Shown here: positions 13,301 through 19,984 of the stretch, piece after piece
Numbering within the stretch: the first letter of the stretch is position 1
How the letters are laid out: each line of letters starts with the position of its first letter
From: Lasiosphaeria ovina
Taxonomy: Eukaryota > Ascomycota > Sordariomycetes > Sordariales > Lasiosphaeriaceae
NCBI GenBank assembly: GCA_033439765.1
Contig: JAULSN010000002.1
Span: forward strand, 5,456,001-5,520,000
DNA: 64,000 nucleotides
Direction of reading: 5' to 3'
The notes under the pieces: generated by a model
Seen by the model: the letters and a program-made list of their open reading frames with translations, nothing else
Databases searched by the model: none
Told to the model about the DNA's origin: nothing
Position numbers and translations under genes: made by a program

Positions 13301-16300
13301 CTGAGCAGCGTCGTAAACCCCATGCAGAAGCCTTCGTATACAGCCCGCTCGAGGCCGTAGAAAGGAGAGACGTCGTTGGCATAGGTCAAGACGCGAGTAA
13401 GCGTACGGAGACTAAAGTGCGGAACCTCGTTTGCCTGGTCCACCAGAGTCTTTAGCTCAGCCCGTCTCTTGATCTCGAGATATAGGTCGGCAATGTCGTC
13501 TGACAGCCGGTCAATGCCGCTGTTATTGCCTTTAAGATATGTCTTGATAATGGTGAGGAGGTCTTTCTTGTCCCGGTCTGGGCTTCCGACATAAATTTCG
13601 GTAAATCTAGATCTCAGGCCGAGCGGCAGGTCCCGTTTGCCAACGTCGGTAGCCGGGTTCATGGCACCGATGACGCGGAAATTTGGGTGGGCCTGAATGC
13701 TCTCAATCTCTCCCGTCTCCGAGAGGAGAAGAGAGGGCGAGGGCTGGAAGAGACCGGCGATGCTCTCCAGCGTGTCGGGGGTGGCAAGGTTGATTTCGTC
13801 TAGGAGAACCCAGTCTCCATTCCTCACGGCCTTGACGAGCTTGCCTTCGACAAAGGCAAACGCAAAGCCTCCCGGACCGCCCGAGATTTGCCTATCAAAC
13901 TGGTCGAGGCTTTCCGAGAAGGTGTCCCAGCGCAGCCTCAGTTCCTGCAGACGAAGCAGCTTGTTCGACTCTGTTTTGCGACGCTTGGCGCGCTGGACGT
14001 CCGACCCTTGAGCATCTTGGTTGCGGGCTTGGCTACTCTCGAACGTTGTGAGGATGGCTTTAAACATCTTGGGGGCCTTTCGCCACTCCTTGGACACCTC
14101 CTTCCACCTCCCCTTTGCGAACTTCTTGGTTATGCGGTCCAGGTACTCCTTGTTCTTTTCCGCAGACACGCCCGTCTTCTCTAAGAGGTCCTCAAACTCT
14201 TCCTTCAGGGGCATGGCGAGACTTTGCGAGCTGACGGGCTTGAACCCGCCTAAAAGATCGCCTGCCTCGCTTTGCTGCGACAAGTTAATGGCAATGAGCT
14301 GGTGGCCAAGCGACTCGGCCAGCTGCTGGATCACCGTCGTCTTGCCAATGCCTGTCTCGCCGACCAGCAGCAGCGGCTCGCGGTGTTTGACGGCGACTGC
14401 TATCTGCTCGAGCAGCCTCTTGGCGTGGGTAGTAGTGGCAAACGGCCTCTTCGACTTGGTCACGCGGCTTGAGCGTCTCGCTTTGGGCATGGATACGCGC
14501 CCAATTACCAGCCCTGTCTCTTGGTCTCCAAGGTCGGGGATGTAGCTCGTCAGGTAGTGCTGCACTCTCTCGGGGGAGAGCTGCATTTCCTTTGCAATCG
14601 TCGAGATCAGCGCGTTCCGAGCTGCCGGCTCCTGGACGCCCCCCACGAAGCAATCGACGGCCTCCAAGAACATGCGGTCTCTGATGGTGTCACTTATGGG
14701 CTCATCGCCAGTCTTGCAGCCGACGGCGCGCAGGATATCGTCGAGGCGGGCACACCATTTAAGCAAGTCTCTGGTGCCGATAGGACGTTCCATGGCTGAA
14801 CGGCCGAGAGCCATGCGAGTAGAGCCGCTGGTCGAGGCCATGAGCTGGTCGAAAACGGCCAGTACTCCCGTGATGTACTTGTGGAGCAGAGGATACCGGC
14901 CGCCAATGACATCTCGCAGGTCATCGCGGGGGAGGGCCTTGACGTGAAGCAGCTGCCAGAGACGCAGGCCGATGAGACTGGGGAGGTTCTCCCTGTCGTT
15001 CATGCCGAGCTGGGTGCGGACGGTGGCTAACATGCGGAAGCCGGCCGAGGCCTTAATTCTCTCGCCGCGTCCGGGGATGAGAAGCTCGCCACGCTCGATA
15101 AGGGGCAGCAGGGTGCTCATGACCTCGGTAGGAGCGCGGTCGAGGTCTTCGATCAAGACCCACCTCCCGTCCCTGACGGCCGTGGTCAAGACACCGGCGC
15201 GCCACCGGAAAGAGCCGGGCTTGGAGTCGGTCGTGTAGAGACCCAGCAGCATCTTGGCATCTGTCTGCTCGTTGAGGTGCAGGGTTACCAGATTTTGCTG
15301 CTTGCCCAACTCGCGGGCCACCTCGTGGACCAGAGAAGTCTTGCCAGCGCCGGAGAGGCCGTGCAGCAGGACGGGGCCAGGGCGCTGGAGCAGGTTGGCG
15401 AGATTTTCCAGGTTCTCTACCGTGGTGGGGGTGAAGGAGAGAGCACTGGGGGTGTTCACGGGGCCTAGGGGACGGGGAAGAACAGTGTTGCCATACTTGA
15501 CAACAAGAGGAGTTAGATTTTGCACTGGCACTAACCCTGGCACTGACTGAGCCTTCTTCTTCTTGGGGTCCTGCTCAGGGAGGCCAGTCTGGGTCCTGAT
15601 TCTACTGCGGAGGGCCTGCACGTCTCGGCGCCTCTGGTTCTCATACAGGGGCAGAAAAGCATAGTCAGCCGTCCTCCCGTCCAGCTGATCGGCGAGGCTG
15701 GTGTCCTTCTGCAGGTGCTTTGCGAGCAGGGCCTCCAGCTTGAGGTCGGCGGCGTCGTGGAGCTGGCAGAAGATGGTGATGGCGAGGTATCTGACTGCGG
15801 GCCGGGGATGGGCAAACAGAGACTGGATCTGGGAGGGCCTGGCCAGGGGCGAGAAGGCGGCCTTGTCGAAGTTGTTGAGGCGCCACAGAGCCACGAGCAC
15901 GGCGAGCAGGTCTGTACCGTCGCTGAACAGGGCCAGATCCAGCACATCGAGGGGGCCGGTCTCAGTCTGGAGAAAGGCCGTGAGGAAGACGGCCAGCGAC
16001 GGGGCAAATGGCAGGATGCTTGCAAAAGCGCCCAGCACGCGCACGTCGAGCCTGGCTGACGAGAGCACCCACCGCGCGCAGATGTCTGCAAACAGCGGCT
16101 CGAAGTGGCAGAACACGCCGTCGGGGGCGGCCAGGGCGGCACTGGCGATGCTATCTAAAAAACGCTGGTTCTGGTTCTGATTTTGATTCTGATTCTGGCG
16201 GTGGTCCTGGATCACTGCTAGCAGCTCGCTCGGCAGCTGCTGCAGTGTTGCTGCATCCCCCAAAAGGGATGCTCTCTGCGCATTCACGTCGATTGAGGCC

Positions 16301-16302
16301 AT
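1393..16302 (-). CDS. MDN1: Midasin, dynein-like AAA+ ATPase of 60S ribosome biogenesis
   Basis: Midasin (Rea1) pulls assembly factors such as Rsa4 and Ytm1 off pre-60S particles in the nucleolus and nucleoplasm. The frame is unbroken for 4969 residues, close to the ~4900 of yeast Mdn1. Six AAA modules are visible from their Walker A motifs: GLSGAGKTS (~residue 317), GETGIGKTT (~650), GPTSSGKTS (~1093), GETGCGKTT (~1384), GNPGVGKTT (~1772) and GPSGSGKSA (~2084). Walker B is canonical in modules 2-5 (LLDEINLA, VLDELNLAP, LLDEISLAE, LLDEMNLAS), altered in module 1 (LIEDLDRAP) and degenerate in module 6 (LVLDNANL), as expected for a ring with unequal sites. A long linker is followed by a D/E-rich region (~4080-4690) and a C-terminal MIDAS domain with the metal motif DDSNS (~4747). 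A Q/N-alternating tract lies near the N terminus. I chose the ATG at 16302 (MASIDVNAQ); an in-frame ATG at 16446 would add 48 poorly family-like residues. No introns are needed. Confidence 0.97.
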   Translation of the reverse strand: MASIDVNAQRASLLGDAATLQQLPSELLAVIQDHRQNQNQNQNQNQRFLDSIASAALAAPDGVFCHFEPLFADICARWVLSSARLDVRVLGAFASILPFAPSLAVFLTAFLQTETGPLDVLDLALFSDGTDLLAVLVALWRLNNFDKAAFSPLARPSQIQSLFAHPRPAVRYLAITIFCQLHDAADLKLEALLAKHLQKDTSLADQLDGRTADYAFLPLYENQRRRDVQALRSRIRTQTGLPEQDPKKKKAQSVPGLVPVQNLTPLVVKYGNTVLPRPLGPVNTPSALSFTPTTVENLENLANLLQRPGPVLLHGLSGAGKTSLVHEVARELGKQQNLVTLHLNEQTDAKMLLGLYTTDSKPGSFRWRAGVLTTAVRDGRWVLIEDLDRAPTEVMSTLLPLIERGELLIPGRGERIKASAGFRMLATVRTQLGMNDRENLPSLIGLRLWQLLHVKALPRDDLRDVIGGRYPLLHKYITGVLAVFDQLMASTSGSTRMALGRSAMERPIGTRDLLKWCARLDDILRAVGCKTGDEPISDTIRDRMFLEAVDCFVGGVQEPAARNALISTIAKEMQLSPERVQHYLTSYIPDLGDQETGLVIGRVSMPKARRSSRVTKSKRPFATTTHAKRLLEQIAVAVKHREPLLLVGETGIGKTTVIQQLAESLGHQLIAINLSQQSEAGDLLGGFKPVSSQSLAMPLKEEFEDLLEKTGVSAEKNKEYLDRITKKFAKGRWKEVSKEWRKAPKMFKAILTTFESSQARNQDAQGSDVQRAKRRKTESNKLLRLQELRLRWDTFSESLDQFDRQISGGPGGFAFAFVEGKLVKAVRNGDWVLLDEINLATPDTLESIAGLFQPSPSLLLSETGEIESIQAHPNFRVIGAMNPATDVGKRDLPLGLRSRFTEIYVGSPDRDKKDLLTIIKTYLKGNNSGIDRLSDDIADLYLEIKRRAELKTLVDQANEVPHFSLRTLTRVLTYANDVSPFYGLERAVYEGFCMGFTTLLSEESERTVMPLIQQHLLKRPNILSVPPKKPIDGRHYVSFKNTAKDHQYWLLQGNEMPIERGDYIITPYVERNLLNLVRATSTRRYPILIQGPTSSGKTSMIEYLANFTGNKFVRINNHEHTDLQEYLGTYVSDSEGKLRFQEGLLVQAMREGSWIVLDELNLAPTDVLEALNRLLDDNRELLIPETQEIVRPAENFCLFATQNPPGLYGGRKVLSRAFRNRFLELHFDDIPENELETILQKRSRNTAPSDCRRIVAVYKQLTRLRQESRVFEQKNSFATLRDLFRWTLREADTRQDIAENGFMLLAERVRKQEERAEVKRVIEEVFKVAINPDRLYDRDLAPEFRNMHGDTNSQGVIWTKAMRRLYVLVKRAIQNNEPVLLVGETGCGKTTVCQLLSEFDKKLLHIVNAHQNTETGDLIGSQRPVRNRGAIVESLLRGLQEAAGLVGKDAGSSLDDLQAWYRSLPRDDISKLSEPLKARIQSGSSKSKALFEWSDGSLVHAMKEGNYFLLDEISLAEDSVLERLNSVLEPHRSLLLAEKGVDDSFIKAVEGFQFFATMNPGGDFGKKELSPALRNRFTEVWVPPLEEEEDVHDIVVSKLDGRFKTNGKKGAKSVSKIIVEFSSWFGKTFRPSSTTAFSVRDILAWVQFMNACHFPAEVALLHGAAMVFIDTIGANPSALVAVDPRAMESQRLTCLEKLSALSGCDLLPLYLQDPQVAMDEKLLSIGDFSIDRSQARNIDAGDEFGVPTTKMNAMRVVRALQGTKPILLEGNPGVGKTTLITALARACGRPLTRINLSDQTDLMDLFGTDVPVEGAEAGNFVWQNAPFLEAMQNGSWVLLDEMNLASQTVLEGLNACLDHRGEVYIAELHQVFKRHPDFRLFAAQNPHHQGGGRKGLPSSFVNRFIVVYSDVFTKQDLLHITAKKFHNLGEQTQHQLIEFISKLDDSVVTNRAFGSQGSPWEFNLRDILRWGDLLTSQHALLGGRNPDDYLDVIIRQRFRSDRDRLEVDRLFSSVFQRTPESHSLYHDINPHFAQVGLATLQRNPLSQLTPFPCIDPVPKLKEIESILIAIEQDLPCILVGPSGSGKSALLAHVAALAGKALVIFPLNADVDTMDLIGGFEQADPHRELRTCLAKLSLVLQNHILRIVPNPVSGSLVDLLSLLNSATEDEQRFDSILSMVEDLENDTSLADELVVLLAEASQLLRSDLTMEKPRFEWLDGVIVRAVETGAWLVLDNANLCSASVLDRLNSLLERPNGTLSINEHSSPGGEPRVVALHPDFRIFLTVDPRYGELSRAMRNRSIEIYLDGTPPATASADHIATVGGSLQRFHSATKLLDNSPHEELLAPLAFDLVSLGDTKVLDSFASSSLVQSSAARQKLGQIRSYVDSEDAAPLRKAVSDLYGSSPDRMLMPLHPLLNAPIVPILEADREGLAHWLATCYELYLDMQTLQSTMEAQLSKVNLSKPSLMNRLQRSWVADKVASLSKDSTINAVRFLSSFMQAIKAFMFEHVDDPSAWKERRLALRRLLVFWRRTLESLTAASFEEARFQAHLTQGSDFLQRTISASPEPRDQKMLSTLAGFLERDFVLGFKLLTGLSMEILWNRLRPDAIPDLQTLGQVMQMERLADRFDSLRWRVDATILTLQNVQESMARAYSFVRTGKGDGASLVKDLEAEISVLEAGIGQHSGEHKPFFASSFEGLRQAVVLHQVSQDIEVLPGSSDIDVLSSMPTVGLMRLRSSGRAVLKSVDCILAQDTDVRPWGGALSKSLLLRYDAAASASLRELRSLEVEMPIMGKTLVGASEALAADPLKKAEHLLLKLMDEVICTHDDSCSGRVASLYQDLLDRGDFSTFNIAGPELWLEHADLPQGLGDGWPQHLVEIFKGHFFKALMALAGAAKDLQPRAAYTSVAWVQFSLACVKLFVPDKVFDPHNRAQVEADEHGEMYLHLQQQLAALEAFQLAFTGQQTSIRNTPLTEEALALGEPPHVQPIYRPGGAELRSLQGEFNNVLNTLLRNDVSASHLRSMSASSEEAAQELALIEQNVVLLIGRLMCRYDAYRDLTMPLVSFLRCLQMGLSLGRATMPAAAPASPDEGNSQALLAITPFLGGTVWNTKANSLPLRSFEFLAFVQVVTAVEGLDNLPAFLRQSLHESLASYHEEWSKKLEADRKIEESRRSLFKFKGSLEDEEEFDQEEFNQLFPNYATEDGTPKQRRQQRGGRDLAIMLAEAHEKIFLPSRDAQQSIRALCAQVARKVAHEKRHEVAGEPELDRLLLPAAIMTFDEQSRAFEANVGSDNYNFYTDANLVEVRKMLTLASAIKKRFQELQTVDEIGHHQTLADVITACDHLLDMAIDDPLAMVMASVERLHSFVYEWHEGGWATRANKATVLYERLRDTICDWRRLELSSWSRLFDMEARKNHDEAKSWWFIAYGAVILEPFARLQAGEDLNDHAIKLLAILESYFTGANVGQFSSRLGLLRQLKSQLELLVLDEPALATVRDAVQNFIVFYGRFEAKVANTIRAGRAPLDRKMKDVLLLSKWRDKNIESLRDSAKRSHQKLFRLVRKFRFVLQQPVKALTDRGFPDEDHPRVGESLAVPVVSTSAAGRNTVLVCQQLIPAIQEHAQWARMTNLGAVLKAMSKHGSLPASVIDASDTLDEYITELVSNMAALRKETPGLLTDENKGLVQHLKTRKATLYSDTLKTLRAMGFSRNLGTTLLARQGSTQLVLVGSGLVPYPSGSALDALEYFYHKTLDLAPRVRHAALDHSDDLNREVMSRSIGFLEGVLHVMFRQRKYLSRAATAELALDRAIATVAELSKSDGRVIGPQKRLTNHPQLLRWLVQVLKFGAHLVELHAKLGGGSNQRELELFQGWVQTFAALEAAQDKLPSLPAGFSSTAHDQLQADVERELEAFRLGLEQVLRERPDLAFVVSQVQLWTGSQTSDVAIELEGDGIDNFAASALTLSSKILVAVQNFQRNSQAMPQAPDDASWFVKYCEGLEKSIDAFQMAKIAAEVDSLVALLRAMDIGHAAVGQAATALLRLVLPVLEQYAAACRQNLARYGDLHRTTSRLGYTLSSSFVQIAAQGFCTPQEKSDDKTKESGDVENGTGLGDGEGAEDISKDIKPDEDLDDLAQDPNNKTQGDIEDNEDAVDMGEDELEGDLGSVAGEDEDKEKEDGDDSGDENGDDENEEAGDVDDLDPTAVDEKMWDGSDEDDAEKDQQGDKSAGKHEDDKTAAGADDQKDKKKDEEEKMDTEDNAEQQQGDDDEDADGDPGQEQEREALAQEELNRQDQNVQENDTLALPDDMNIDLEDESVSGDDDNLDDLPETEGAKDEPEVKDDGSEKGDEDERPGEEQQDQCGSEDEIDDAEEEDVNAVGGNEEVDDVEMQDKEEAGEQEDEDKDADKSKQQMADDGNAADQDNAAPTDVETGGGQTEEDADNPQEEQPDNKAAQRDQGALGKQPSDQKTAAGEQGALSRSDQEQNPSDETEEPQDSKDSQPFKKLGDALERWYNKQQGIRSAQDDQEDSGKPDTDMARAEFQHLHDENAEADAQALGTATDEELRPMDDAMAIDTEMDEGRNQILPDEEDEADKADEVPQDVEMGDADNADEAPEAPSTDREDGRSGVSTRKGAFDADDKLPRTNAPSGELDDEKAQKTSTQLSATHISDEAGLHGFSEAMDMWTAFQTKTQGLSQSLSSQLRLILTPTQSTKLSGSFRTGKRLNIKKIIPYIASSYKRDKIWMRRSIPSKRAYQILLCVDDSNSMGDNSSGRLALESLVMVTRALTTLEVGQVGVLGFGIDVFVAHELTEPLASHDAGARVLQRFTFDQQGTDMCRLLRTTIDRFAAARLTQAGAGAGAEDLWQLALILSDGLVQSKDHVRLRPLLRDAMEQRVMVVFIVMDEAASGAGAAGAAGVGAVRGTSVLELKEARFGPDGIPVIHRYLDSFPFPYYLIVHHLDDLPSALAALLRTWFAEVNS

Positions 16303-17020
16303 CCTGGTACTTAACCAAGTTAGGTATGTATCGCAGGGCGGCGTCACGACGGTTTTGGTTGCTGCAGAGTTTGCGTATAGGTTTGGGTTGTTATCATATA
16401 TGTGAGTCTCGAACACAGACTCTCTCTCATAGGTTCCATTCCCCATCTCAATTTTTTTTTAATTTTTTTTGCCCGCGCGAACACCCTGCTGGACATCAAG
16501 GTGGGGTGGGGCAGTCTCCCGTAGCACGGACGATTTGCGCTTCCTACAGCTCTGCTTAGCGGGAGTTTCGGTACCTGAGGCCGCTGAGACGGGGGTTGGT
16601 TAGCGCATCTCTCTAGTGCCACACCCACTAACACGTCCAGCATTTCAGCCCCTATCAGCCCCATCAGCCCGGCCCAGCTCAGTGCCCGCGCGGATTTCCA
16701 TATTTCGCTCCAGCGCGCACTGTGTCGGCACACGGCGGAGGTTGTCAAAGCTCCCAGGCACCTCGGGCGAGCCATTAGCCAATCAGAACCGCCGCAAGTG
16801 GTGGGGACCTGGCTCTGGGACGGGACGACAGTCGAAAAAATTCCCGGGGTTCATCATTCTTTGACGACGAAAGCCGCCAGCAGCCAGCCAGCCAGCAGCA
16901 GCACATCGCGAGGAGAGTTGACCAATTCGACGCGCCCGTCTTCTCCCTTCCCAAGCTCCATCTTCTCGCAAACTCACCACCTCCAATTCGGCCAGAAAAA
17001 ATCAAAAAAGGGGCACCATC
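16303..17020. promoter_or_regulatory. Divergent promoter region between MDN1 and MRPL12
   Basis: About 0.7 kb separates the start codons of two divergently transcribed genes, both tied to ribosomes (nucleolar 60S assembly and the mitochondrial large subunit). The part next to MDN1 holds the alternative upstream ATG (16446) and a T-rich/A-rich run at about 16449-16470. No defined transcription factor site was identified. Confidence 0.5.
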
Positions 17021-17749
17021 ATGTCGCTCTCGTGCCGGTACGCAGCCCAGTGCTGCGCGCGCCAGCTCCGAACCGTCACCTCCACCACACCACACGTCCG
17101 CATCGTCCTGGTCTCAGCGCGGCGGTACAACTCGACCGAGGCAGCAGCAGCTGCTGCTGTTGCGAGCAGTCCCAAGATCTCCACCATCGTCGACCAGATC
17201 AGCCAATTAACGCTGCTCGAGACGTCGGAGCTGGTCGCGAGCTTGAAGGTAGGATGGCCCCCCAGCTCAGCTCTCCGCCCCCCTTACACCATGATACCCT
17301 CCCCCCTTAGCCCAGCTGGGACATACTCAGGGGAAGGGAGGAGAAAACATACACAATGCCTACACCATCCCCCGCCTCACTCGTCCCATTCGCTAACAAA
17401 CCCTCAAAAACAGTCGCGCCTCAACATCCCCGACCTGCCGGTAGGCGGCTTCGCGGCGGGGCCTGGCGCCGGCAGCCCGGCGGCGACAGCGGCGCCGGTA
17501 GAGGAGGAGGAGGCGGCGCCGGCGGCAGCGGAGAAGACGCTGTTCGCCATCAAGCTGATGGGGTTCGAGGCCGGGGCCAAGCCCAAGGTGATCAAGGAGG
17601 TCAAGGGCCTGCTGGGGCTCAGCCTGGTCGAGTCCAAGAAGTTTGTCGAGAGCGCGCCCAAGGTCATGAAGGAGTCGGTGCCCAAGGAGGAGGCCGAGAA
17701 GATTGTCGCCACCATGAAGGAGCTCGGCGCCACTGTCGTCATGGAGTGA
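17021..17749 (+). CDS. MRPL12: Mitochondrial ribosomal protein bL12m (L7/L12)
   Basis: This is the stalk protein of the mitochondrial 54S subunit that recruits translational GTPases. Exons are 17021-17248 and 17414-17749 (187 aa). The intron (17249-17413, GTAGGA...CAG, with CTAAC about 20 nt before the acceptor) is 165 nt and contains no in-frame stop, so an unspliced reading frame also stays open. The N terminus is rich in R, S and T with RRYNS around residue 35, fitting a cleaved mitochondrial presequence. It is followed by the L12 dimerisation segment (ISQLTLLETSELV), an A/P/E-rich hinge, and the C-terminal domain with FAIKLMGFEAGAKPKVIKEV and a short ATVVME end. The downstream neighbour CTK3 is convergent. 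Confidence 0.93.
   Translation: MSLSCRYAAQCCARQLRTVTSTTPHVRIVLVSARRYNSTEAAAAAAVASSPKISTIVDQISQLTLLETSELVASLKVGWPPSSALRPPYTMIPSPLSPAGTYSGEGRRKHTQCLHHPPPHSSHSLTNPQKQSRLNIPDLPVGGFAAGPGAGSPAATAAPVEEEEAAPAAAEKTLFAIKLMGFEAGAKPKVIKEVKGLLGLSLVESKKFVESAPKVMKESVPKEEAEKIVATMKELGATVVME
17249..17413 (+). other. In-frame, stop-free intron of MRPL12
   Basis: The intron has a good donor (gtagga), a ctaac branch-like element and a cag acceptor. It is exactly 55 codons long with no stop in the coding frame. The translated intron is P/S/H-rich and unlike L12 family sequence, so I treat it as an intron. Retention would give a 242-residue protein with an insertion between the dimerisation segment and the hinge. 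Confidence 0.85.
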
Positions 17750-18329
17750 GTGAGTTAAGCTGTGTCGTGCTTCCTTGATGGGGAGGGCATCCAGGCTCTG
17801 TCCCGCTTGCATGTACAAAAAACTGAAATAAAAACATGTAACATTATTACTCGATATATACCAGGGAACTTGCCTTGTCCATAATCCATATGTCCCACGT
17901 AGATTAATCGATGTAGATATAATTTCCCGACTTTTGAAGTTTTATACCTATAACTCCCAATTCTCCTTTCCCACCTGTTTCCTGCCTTGCTCTTTTCCGA
18001 TTCATGCTTACGCTTTTAACCAAAACCAAGGGGAAAATATTGTGCATGGCCCTTTCCATTGCCATATGAATACACAGTCCAGCCCCAACGCCGCCATTTA
18101 TGCCCATGCCCATGTCCATATCCATGCCAACCTAAAAACGCCCGCCAGAGAAAAGAAACCGCGGGATCCGTACATCGCGGTGGGGGAATGGGGTTAATGA
18201 CAGAAGAGGGAGAATTTGGGGGGGGGGGGATATCATGCGGAAGCATCGCTAAGCCGCCAGTGTAATGTTCGAAACCAGTTTCAAAAATCAAAGAAGAAAA
18301 AAGAAAAGAAAAAAAGCCACGCAACGCAT
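17750..18329. other. Convergent 3' region between MRPL12 and CTK3
   Basis: The two genes end tail to tail here, so the 580 bp should contain both 3' untranslated regions. It is AT-rich after 17815 and includes a nine-G run at about 18221-18229. No gene was recognised. Confidence 0.6.
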
Positions 18330-19319
18330 TCAAGAGTGCTTGCCATTGGCAGCGTCCTCCCGGCGGTGCGGGCAGCTGTTCTGTGCGGCGAGCTTCCACT
18401 CCTGGTACTCCTCCTCGCCCATGCGGTGGTCGTCCTCGCCGAGGTCGCTCGTCTCCTCCCACATCTTCTCCATCTCGGCGTAGTCGCTAGACGGCACGGC
18501 CCAGATGTCTTCGCGCTGCCGCTTGTGCCGCTCGCGGTCCTCCTCGATGCGCTGCTCGACCTGCTTTTTGTCCAGCTTGGGCGGCGCGTTACCCCGGCGG
18601 TGCGGAACCGCCATTGCAGCAGCAGCAGCCAGCGTCTGCGACGGTGGCATGTCCCCAAGGTCCATGTTGTCCGTGATTGCCAGCCCCCCTCCGCCCTCTC
18701 CTCCTTCTCTGCTGCTGCCGTTCGCGAAGCCGCTCCGGTCGCCGCCGTGGCCGCCCGCCGGCGGCGGCGACGACATGACAATGTCCTGCGTGGCCGTGTC
18801 GCGCTCCCGCAGCACCTCCTCAATCTGCCGCACGGCCTCGCCCTCGAGGAAGCTCTTGTGCTGCAGCGCCTGGAGCACCTTGCGCACGACCTTGACGTTG
18901 GCGGCCCCGGACCGGTCCTCGGGCGCCACCGCGTCCACCACGCGGATGATGTCGCGCTGCATCATGCGCACGTACTCGTCGTGGCCCTCCTTGTGCGCCA
19001 TGTCGAGAAAGTGCTCGATGAAGTACATGATGTTGGCTCGCGTGTTCATGCCGTTCTGCGCGGCGCGAGGACAGCGTATGCGAGGTTAGCATTTCTGGCG
19101 TCCTTTCTACCGTGCGAGGGGGGCATGAAATGCTTGAGCTAGAGGGAAGGAGGGATGGGTTACCCGCTCGAGCTGCTCAAGAATGCACGAGTGCAGGTCC
19201 TCGGCCGAGTCGCGATATTTAAGCGCATACTGCGCCGCCTTCTGGGCTGAGTTGACTGATGCGTTGAGCTGGCGCAGCTGGTTTGTAAACCGCATGCGGA
19301 CCTCGAACGGGTCCGCCAT
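18330..19319 (-). CDS. CTK3: CTD kinase I gamma subunit (Ctk3-like)
   Basis: Ctk3 is the CID-like subunit of the CTDK-I kinase that phosphorylates Ser2 of the RNA polymerase II C-terminal domain. Exon 1 is 19319-19164 and exon 2 is 19055-18330; the 108-nt intron has donor gtaacc, a gctaac branch element and a cgcag acceptor, giving 293 residues. The N terminus (MADPFEVRMRFTNQLRQLNA) and the helices around ANIMYFIEHFLDMAHKEG match the Ctk3 N-terminal domain. The second half is low complexity (P, G, A) followed by a charged coiled segment (EQRIEEDRERHKRQRED). The short C terminus ends in HRREDAANGKHS. The gene is divergent from the proline biosynthesis gene. Orthology is inferred from family resemblance; the kinase and cyclin subunits are not in this window. 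Confidence 0.85.
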
Positions 19320-19984
19320 TCTTTTACGAAATGTATATGTGTCTTAGTCTGTCTCGGCGCCTATTCCTTCGTTGGAGTGATTTTTTGCTGCTGGTTGTTT
19401 TAGTTCTCTCGTGGTTGCATCACTGTCTGGAGGTTGGAGGGAGAATGTGCAATATATTTCCAGGTTGCTCAGCGGTGGAATTGCTTGGTGCAGTCGATTG
19501 ATGAACTCCAACGGCTTCCGGCAGGCAGCTCGTCATAGCGCACAGCGGGACCCTTGTTTAGCTCGTAGCCCAGGAAGACCGCTAGTCTGAACTGGGAAGG
19601 CGGTGAAGGTCTACGTAGCTTTTAAGTTTTGAACTTTGTTCGGTTGATGGTCGGAGTCTATGTATTAATTTTTTGGTCTCTGGTTTGGGGTTCAAGATTG
19701 ACAGGGATGCCCCTCTATGGAGATGAGAGGCGAAGACGACGGGACTTTGTCTCGCCAACAAGTCCATACCTGGGTGGTTTCATTCAGTTTCGGCATAAAC
19801 GAAGGAGTAAACCCAAGTAGGAGCTGATTCGAGCGAGGCAGCTGCATCTTGAGAAAGCCGAAATTCCATTTTAATTGAGCCACTTGGTCGAATCCCAATT
19901 CCCCTTCTCAACCCCTCTCTCCCTGTCTCAAGCACCGAACATCGGCGCCGCTTGCCTTCTTTCCAAAGACACCAAACCGCCACG
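19320..19984. promoter_or_regulatory. Divergent promoter region between CTK3 and P5C reductase
   Basis: This 665-bp head-to-head intergenic region should hold both promoters. The right end just before the ATG at 19985 is C/A-rich, typical of a fungal 5' leader. I looked for a TGACTCA-type amino-acid starvation (Gcn4/CPC1) site and did not find one. Confidence 0.5.
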
